DNA of 8,346 bases from JALVCQ01 sp964452325 (GTDB lineage Bacteria; Bacteroidota; Bacteroidia; JAADEI01; JALVCQ01), in contig CAYVLB010000085.1 in NCBI GenBank assembly GCA_964452325.1, positions 1-8,346 of the forward strand. Direction: 5' to 3'. Positions 1 through 4,190 of this stretch are shown in pieces; the first letter of the stretch is position 1, and the number at the start of each line of letters is the position of its first letter. The notes beneath the pieces are model-generated. The model was not told where the DNA came from. It worked only from the letters and a program-made list of their open reading frames with translations, and searched no databases. Both the position numbers and the translations under genes were made by a program.

Positions 1-248
1 AAACGCAATATCAGCATCTGGAGGCACAGCTTCACCAAGCCAATCAACAAGTAGCCGAACTCCAAGCAGGCCTTCAACAAGCGAACGCTGCTCGGCAAGA
101 TGCCGAGCAGCGCGCCAACCAACAACAAGAACAACTGCACCATGCCCGAGAAGAGCTCGCCGTCTTAAAAACGCAATATCAGCATCTGGAGGCACAGCTT
201 CACCAAGCCAATCAACAAGTAGCTGAACTCCAAACCGGCCTTCAACAA
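1..248 (+). repeat. In-frame direct repeat in the rmuC coiled coil, period 168 bases
   Basis: Bases 1-80 recur at 169-248 with 77 of 80 identical; the differences are at 56/224, 66/234 and 68/236. Similarity stops abruptly after base 80. The left copy touches the window edge, so the repeat may extend upstream. Both copies are read in the same frame and encode about 26 residues (TQYQHLEAQLHQ...) with a single Ala/Thr change. The period is 56 codons, exactly eight heptads, so the duplication keeps the coiled-coil register. Confidence 0.95.
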
Positions 249-1601
249 AAAGCACATCTTGAAAGCGAGCTTCAAATCCACCAACAAGAAATCGCCCACC
301 TTCAAAAAAAGCTCAACGAACAGGCCACTGAATTTGAAAATCAACTCCAAGAACGCGAGAATACCATTCGCCAGCAATGGCAATTGCAAGCCGAACATCT
401 TCAAAACCAACTGGGTCGTGCCGAAAAAGAACTCCAACAACTCCAACACATTGCCCAAGAAAAAGCCAACCTGGAAGCAGCCCTACAGGCATCTCGCAAA
501 GAAATCAACCTACTCAAAGAGCAAATGAATGAGCAGCGCCGTAGCTTCCAAGCAATGACCGAGCACATGCGGCAAGAATTTGAGCAACTCGCCCAAAAAG
601 TTTTTGAGGAAAAAAGCGAAAAATTTGTCCGCCATAACAATGAGCAACTGGGGCAGCTGCTCACCCCTTTACGTGAACAATTAAACGACTTTCGAAAGCG
701 TATCGATGAGACCGACAAAGCCCACCACGGACGCACCGAAGCCCTTAAACAGCTGCTGCACCAGCTCCACGAAGTCAATCAACGCCTCAGTGAAGAAGCC
801 GTGGCGCTCACCCGTGCTTTGAAAGGACAAAGTCAAACGCAGGGTGCGTGGGGCGAGATGATTTTAGAATCGATTTTAGAACATTCTGGCCTTATCAAAG
901 GGCAAGAATATTTCGTACAAGAATCGTTTACCCTTGAAGATGGGAAAAAAGCCCGCCCGGATGTAGTCATTCATTTACCGGAACATAAACGGCTTGTCAT
1001 CGACTCCAAGGTCTCGCTGGTGGCGTTTGAAAAATATGTTAATGCCACCACTGATGAAGTACGGCAAAAATTGCTCAAAGAGCATATCCATTCGATTCGG
1101 CGTCACATTACCAACCTCCAGGCTAAAAACTATGCGGAACTGTTCGATGGGCAATCTCCGGATTTCGTGCTGATGTTCATTCCCTTGGAGCCTGCTTTTT
1201 CCCTTGCCCTCCAACACGACCGTGAGCTTTACAACTTTGCCTTCAATCGCCGGATTATATTGGTTTCACCCACGACTTTGCTAGCCACGCTCCGTATTGT
1301 ACATTCAATGTGGCAAACGGAAAAACAGCGCCGCAATGCTGTTGAGATTGCCGAACGTGCGGGACGCCTTTACGACAAATTTGTAACCTTCTATCAAACC
1401 CTTCAAGAGATGGGGCAACGCATTAACCAACTTCAGCACGCTTATGAAAAAGCGACCGGCCAATTAGCCCATGGGCGGGGCAATATTCTTCGGCAGGTAG
1501 CTCACCTCAAAGAACTGGGTGCACGTGCCCGTAAGCAGCTGCCCCACTCCATCGATAATGACGATGACGATGGCGATGCCCTTCAGCCCCCCACCACCTG
1601 A
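1..1601 (+). CDS. rmuC: DNA recombination protein RmuC, 5' end missing
   Basis: The frame is open from base 3 to the TGA at 1599-1601, giving 532 visible residues; the true start lies upstream of the window. A TTG at 384 could be read as a start, but the same frame continues upstream as uninterrupted coiled coil, so it is internal. Visible residues 1 to about 270 are Gln/Glu/Leu-rich with 3-4 hydrophobic spacing, a long coiled coil. The RmuC domain follows: GAWGE at 843-857, then RPDVVIHLP with Asp at 960-962 and an IDSK motif with Asp at 1002-1004 and Lys at 1008-1010, matching a PD-(D/E)XK nuclease core. The protein ends in an acidic tail (DNDDDDGDA). RmuC proteins are usually anchored by an N-terminal membrane segment, not visible here, and are linked to limiting DNA inversions and rearrangements; their biochemical activity is poorly defined. 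The coiled coil seems longer than in most relatives. The family call is secure. Confidence 0.93.
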   Translation, partial: TQYQHLEAQLHQANQQVAELQAGLQQANAARQDAEQRANQQQEQLHHAREELAVLKTQYQHLEAQLHQANQQVAELQTGLQQKAHLESELQIHQQEIAHLQKKLNEQATEFENQLQERENTIRQQWQLQAEHLQNQLGRAEKELQQLQHIAQEKANLEAALQASRKEINLLKEQMNEQRRSFQAMTEHMRQEFEQLAQKVFEEKSEKFVRHNNEQLGQLLTPLREQLNDFRKRIDETDKAHHGRTEALKQLLHQLHEVNQRLSEEAVALTRALKGQSQTQGAWGEMILESILEHSGLIKGQEYFVQESFTLEDGKKARPDVVIHLPEHKRLVIDSKVSLVAFEKYVNATTDEVRQKLLKEHIHSIRRHITNLQAKNYAELFDGQSPDFVLMFIPLEPAFSLALQHDRELYNFAFNRRIILVSPTTLLATLRIVHSMWQTEKQRRNAVEIAERAGRLYDKFVTFYQTLQEMGQRINQLQHAYEKATGQLAHGRGNILRQVAHLKELGARARKQLPHSIDNDDDDGDALQPPTT

Positions 1602-1969
1602 TGCAGCTCATCAATGGCCGTCTTCCATATTTGGCGAGCATCCTCCAGCTGGTCCTCATTGTCAAAATCGGTAATTGCCAAGACCGTATCACCCGTTAAC
1701 TCATCTGGGATCAGCTCCATGTAAAGATACTCATCACCCTCCCGATCAACCCATCGAAACTTAATGTACTGGTTCCGCTTTCGTTCGATCATTTCTGCCC
1801 GTTCCTCGCTGCCCTCCCAAGTAAAGGTATATTCTTTACCCTTTACGGTTACCTTTTCAGCAAACCACCGTTGCAAGCCCGACGGGGTAGCGATGTACTG
1901 ATAAAGCAATGACGGCGTAGTTCGAAAAAAGAATTCTACTGTGTACGCTGTTCGTTTGGCGGTTGACAT
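1583..1969 (-). CDS. START-like (SRPBCC/AHSA1-type) domain protein
   Basis: This 128-residue protein begins MSTAKRTAYTVEF and ends ELHQVVGG. It fits the small START-like domain family common in Bacteroidota: an early beta strand (YTVEFFFRTTP), the helix LLYQYIATPSGLQRWFA near residues 21-37, the FTWEGSEE strand near 49-56, then charged strands and a C-terminal amphipathic helix (EDARQIWKTAIDELHQV). The START/Bet v1 fold makes a hydrophobic cavity, but no ligand or reaction is known to me for this subgroup, so function remains open. No signal peptide or membrane segment is visible, so it is probably cytoplasmic. I chose the ATG at 1969-1967 because family members start just before this first strand and AGGGG lies 2-6 bases upstream. 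A longer version from 2011 would place its first codons in the putative promoter. The last 19 bases overlap the end of rmuC on the other strand. Confidence 0.85.
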   Translation of the reverse strand: MSTAKRTAYTVEFFFRTTPSLLYQYIATPSGLQRWFAEKVTVKGKEYTFTWEGSEERAEMIERKRNQYIKFRWVDREGDEYLYMELIPDELTGDTVLAITDFDNEDQLEDARQIWKTAIDELHQVVGG

Positions 1970-1971
1970 AT

Positions 1972-1976
1972 CCCCT
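1972..1976 (-). promoter_or_regulatory. Ribosome binding site AGGGG for the START-like gene
   Basis: On the minus strand the sequence reads GCAGGGGATATG, with the ATG at 1969-1967. The purine run is close to the start codon but is the only Shine-Dalgarno-like match nearby. It favours the 128-residue protein over the 142-residue alternative that begins at 2011. Confidence 0.5.
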
Positions 1977-1997
1977 GCATTTTTCACATTGCCATAA

Positions 1998-2005
1998 CAA
2001 AGATA
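1998..2005 (-). promoter_or_regulatory. Bacteroidota-type -7 box (TATCTTTG) for the START-like gene
   Basis: The minus strand reads TATCTTTG, an exact match to the TAnnTTTG -7 element of Bacteroidota housekeeping promoters. Transcription would start near 1990-1994, giving a leader of about 20-25 bases before the ATG at 1969. No convincing TTTG -33 element sits about 19 bases upstream; that position is G-rich (GTGGGGG). The call rests on one short box and its placement. Confidence 0.45.
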
Positions 2006-2208
2006 TAGCATTTATCTAATTAACCCCCACATTAACAACAGGAAAATCAACTTTTACCCTCACATGTGGCGGGAATAGTTACATACAATGAGGAATTTAC
2101 TACCTTGCTTGCCAATTTGTTGAGCTGTTGAGGGATGAAATTTATGTTATCTATCATTTTTTTGAGTCAAAAATTATTCAAATAGCCGATTGGGCAAGGT
2201 CTCCTCCG

Positions 2209-2216
2209 TAACTTTG
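2209..2216 (+). promoter_or_regulatory. Bacteroidota-type -7 box (TAACTTTG) for the acyl-CoA reductase gene
   Basis: TAACTTTG exactly matches TAnnTTTG. A TTGG at 2190-2193 lies upstream, but its gap to the box is about 16 bases, a little short of the usual 19 or so, so the -33 part is weak. Transcription would begin around 2220-2225, leaving a short leader before the ATG at 2240. That leader has no Shine-Dalgarno match, which is common in this phylum. Confidence 0.45.
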
Positions 2217-2239
2217 TTCATAAATTGATATTTTTCACT

Positions 2240-3310
2240 ATGAGTGATGTGGTGGTTGGCAAAAAGCTAGCAGCCCTATCCTATTTAGGGGATCAGCTAC
2301 GTTGGCGGCTAAGGAAGGGACACGTTGTTAATGTTTTTCAAGAAGCCCAACGCAAAAATCCATTTTTCACCCCTGCTAACATCGAATTCGCATTCCGACA
2401 CGTCATCAATTACTACTTGCATCCCGATAAACTTCGCCGATGGATTCGTCCTTATGTAACGGGATTGTCTAGCACGTCTCCGCGCACCGTCGGCATAGTA
2501 ACTGCTGGCAATATCCCCCTGGTTGGTTTTCACGACCTCTTGGTAGGCTACATTTCGCCGCATTCTTTGCAAGTCAAGTTGAGTCGCAACGCTTCCGTTT
2601 TACTTCCTTGGATTTTTGAAACGTTATCTCGTTATGATCCATCTGTTAAGGAACGTATTCATTTCGTAGACCGCTTACGCACCATTGATGCCGTAATTGC
2701 CACGGGGAGCAATACTTCTGCACGTTACTTTGAATACTACTTTCGAGAATATCCCCGCATCATTCGGCATACCCGACGGTCTATGGCAATTATTGATGCG
2801 AACACTTCGGATGCAGATTTGGAGAAACTCGGCATCGACATATTCACCTATTTTGGGCTGGGATGCCGCAATGTCTCCCTATTGTGGCTTCCCAAAGGAT
2901 TCCATATTGAGCGCCTTCACCGTGCATGGCAATCACAGTTTGCCTCGCTCATTGAGCACGCTAAATATGCCAACAACTACCTTTACTGGAAAAGCATTCT
3001 AGAGGTGGACAGGATTCCGCACCACGACTTTGGATTTGTCTTGCTCAAGGAAGAAGAATTATTGACTAGTGGGCTGGGCGTGATTCATTATGCCTGGTAC
3101 GACGACATGAAAGAAGTCCGCCGCTTTTACAAAGCACATCGAGATCAGCTGCAATGCATTGTTTGCACGAACCGGCACTTTTGCCGAGACTCCTCTGTAA
3201 AAGTAGCTGCGGCTGGCAAGGCACAATTGCCTTCGTTACGGGACTATGCTGACGGAGTTGATACTATGGCGTTCCTGATAAAAATTGGGACACCCGATTC
3301 CACAATTTAG
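2240..3310 (+). CDS. Acyl-CoA reductase, LuxC family
   Basis: This 356-residue protein matches the Bacteroidota form of the LuxC-like acyl-CoA reductases, in the aldehyde dehydrogenase superfamily. Family members reduce an activated fatty acyl group to an aldehyde using NADPH. Landmarks are NPFFTPANI (residues 40-48), VGIVTAGNIPLVGFHD (84-99), a nucleotide-binding-like AVIATGSNTSARYFEYYF (151-168), FGLGCRNVS (205-213) and a C-terminal LRDYADGVDTMAFL (333-346). Cys209 in GLGCRNVS is the likely acyl-accepting nucleophile by analogy with LuxC; that assignment is inference. The ATG at 2240 is preferred over an in-frame TTG at 2225, which would lie almost at the predicted transcript start. There is no signal peptide. 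No luciferase or fatty acid reductase complex genes are nearby, so a bioluminescence role is not suggested; the physiological substrate is unknown. It ends one base before the stop of the convergent aminotransferase gene. Confidence 0.88.
   Translation: MSDVVVGKKLAALSYLGDQLRWRLRKGHVVNVFQEAQRKNPFFTPANIEFAFRHVINYYLHPDKLRRWIRPYVTGLSSTSPRTVGIVTAGNIPLVGFHDLLVGYISPHSLQVKLSRNASVLLPWIFETLSRYDPSVKERIHFVDRLRTIDAVIATGSNTSARYFEYYFREYPRIIRHTRRSMAIIDANTSDADLEKLGIDIFTYFGLGCRNVSLLWLPKGFHIERLHRAWQSQFASLIEHAKYANNYLYWKSILEVDRIPHHDFGFVLLKEEELLTSGLGVIHYAWYDDMKEVRRFYKAHRDQLQCIVCTNRHFCRDSSVKVAAAGKAQLPSLRDYADGVDTMAFLIKIGTPDSTI
3280..3308 (-). terminator. Possible terminator hairpin for the nusA-infB-aminotransferase operon
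   Basis: Read on the minus strand, AAATTG (3308-3303) pairs with CAATTT (3287-3282). A one-base bulge and two further G-C pairs extend the stem, leaving a loop of about ten bases. A run of five T (3284-3280) overlaps and follows the right arm. It begins three bases after the TAG of the aminotransferase gene. It lies wholly inside the last codons of the acyl-CoA reductase on the other strand. The stem is short and AT-rich, so the call is tentative. Confidence 0.35.
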
Positions 3311-3311
3311 T

Positions 3312-4172
3312 CTATCCTATCAACGATGTTTCCAGTAAATGGGCTATTTCGGCGGTAAACGTCTTTTCGTATCGTTTGGCCTTAAATCCACTAACCCATC
3401 GGATCCCCCGTACCGCATTCGTCAGAAACAATTCATCAGAGACGAAAGGATCTTCCACATTAAGGGGACGTTCTTCCCACGGAATACCTTCGGCTTCGAA
3501 AATACCCAACAACACCCGACGCATGACGCCATCCACGCATCCTTCACTTAATGGTGGGGTCAGTACTTTTTCGTCCTTGATAAGAAAGACATTAGAACTG
3601 ACAGCATCGGCAATTCGGGTATGATAATTTAAGATCAGGCAATCATCCACATGATTCTCTCGTGCATATATTGCTGCCATTACGTATATCAGGGCATTGG
3701 AAGTTTTGATATTATCAATGATTGTGGTGGTTTTTTCCATTGTGGGATAGAGGTCAATTTGCAGTCCCTTCTTATTGAGGGTAAATCCCGGCTGGACATG
3801 GGGTGCGGCCTCGATCAGAAATCGGGCTTTATTGGATCGGGGCAGGTAGTCGCCTCCTCGATCACGATACACACTGAGGCGCAGTCGGGCATTGCTTTCC
3901 ACGCCATTTTTACGTGCGACTTCGAGCAGTTGTTCTGCCAAGAAAGTGGCTGACCATTGGGTAGGTACTTGCATTCCTAAAAAAGTCATCCCCTTACGAA
4001 GCCGTTGGTAGTGCACCTCCCATAATGGCATTTTCCCATCCAAGATTCGGATGGTTTCAAACAACCCATCCCCATATCGAAAGTTCCGATTGTCAACGTA
4101 GATAAGCGGCTGGTCGGCAGGTACCAATTCTCCGTTATAGCTGACGTATTGTTTTTTTTGCTTGCTATTCAT
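3312..4172 (-). CDS. Fold-type IV PLP enzyme (class IV aminotransferase / aminodeoxychorismate lyase-like)
   Basis: This 286-residue protein is of normal length for class IV aminotransferases. The N-terminal signature VDNRNFRYGDGLFETIRI (residues 26-43) is typical, followed by HYQRLRKGMTFLGM (54-67), which carries the candidate phosphate-binding Arg. Lys156 in DNIKTSNALIYV is the predicted Schiff-base lysine for PLP. The loop ADAVSSNVFLI (188-198) and the C-terminal FLTNAVRGIRWV (249-260) follow. The family includes branched-chain aminotransferase, D-amino acid aminotransferase and 4-amino-4-deoxychorismate lyase (PabC), and I cannot separate these from motifs alone, so no symbol is given. 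Position 189 is Asp where relatives mostly have Glu. The gene starts 18 bases after infB stops and is probably the last gene of that operon. Only a weak GAAG lies upstream of the ATG, and an eight-A run covers codons 5-8. Confidence 0.85.
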   Translation of the reverse strand: MNSKQKKQYVSYNGELVPADQPLIYVDNRNFRYGDGLFETIRILDGKMPLWEVHYQRLRKGMTFLGMQVPTQWSATFLAEQLLEVARKNGVESNARLRLSVYRDRGGDYLPRSNKARFLIEAAPHVQPGFTLNKKGLQIDLYPTMEKTTTIIDNIKTSNALIYVMAAIYARENHVDDCLILNYHTRIADAVSSNVFLIKDEKVLTPPLSEGCVDGVMRRVLLGIFEAEGIPWEERPLNVEDPFVSDELFLTNAVRGIRWVSGFKAKRYEKTFTAEIAHLLETSLIG

Positions 4173-4190
4173 TACTTCATGGCCGTTAGG

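Larger units (their letters stand above)
1970..2239. other. AT-rich divergent intergenic spacer
   Basis: This 270-base spacer separates the outward-facing START-like and acyl-CoA reductase genes. It is visibly richer in A+T than the coding regions. It holds one TAnnTTTG box for each flanking gene and an 8-base palindrome CACATGTG at 2061-2068. There are also two tiny plus-strand frames: 11 codons from the ATG at 2088 and 16 codons from the ATG at 2135. I saw no tRNA-like cloverleaf, no strong terminator hairpin and no recognisable riboswitch. The middle part, about 2010-2190, has no assigned function. Confidence 0.6.

Noticed and set aside
165..778. Minus-strand frames opposite the rmuC coiled coil (97 and 125 codons) and an 89-codon plus-strand frame at 259-528
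   Set aside because: They lie within the continuous rmuC reading frame; their odd composition comes from the Gln/Leu/Lys-rich repeats read in other frames. No family resemblance.
1549..1573. Inverted repeat CCATCG/CGATGG near the end of rmuC, as a terminator for the START-like gene
   Set aside because: The loop is 13 bases and no T tract follows on either strand; the arms arise from the GATGAC-like codons of the acidic tail.
1970..2011. Longer START-like protein starting at 2011
   Set aside because: The extra 14 residues do not match the family, the AGGGG site supports the ATG at 1969, and the longer start would overlap the TATCTTTG box.
2061..2068. CACATGTG palindrome as an operator
   Set aside because: An 8-base palindrome alone is too short to assign; it is mentioned only as a site to compare in relatives.
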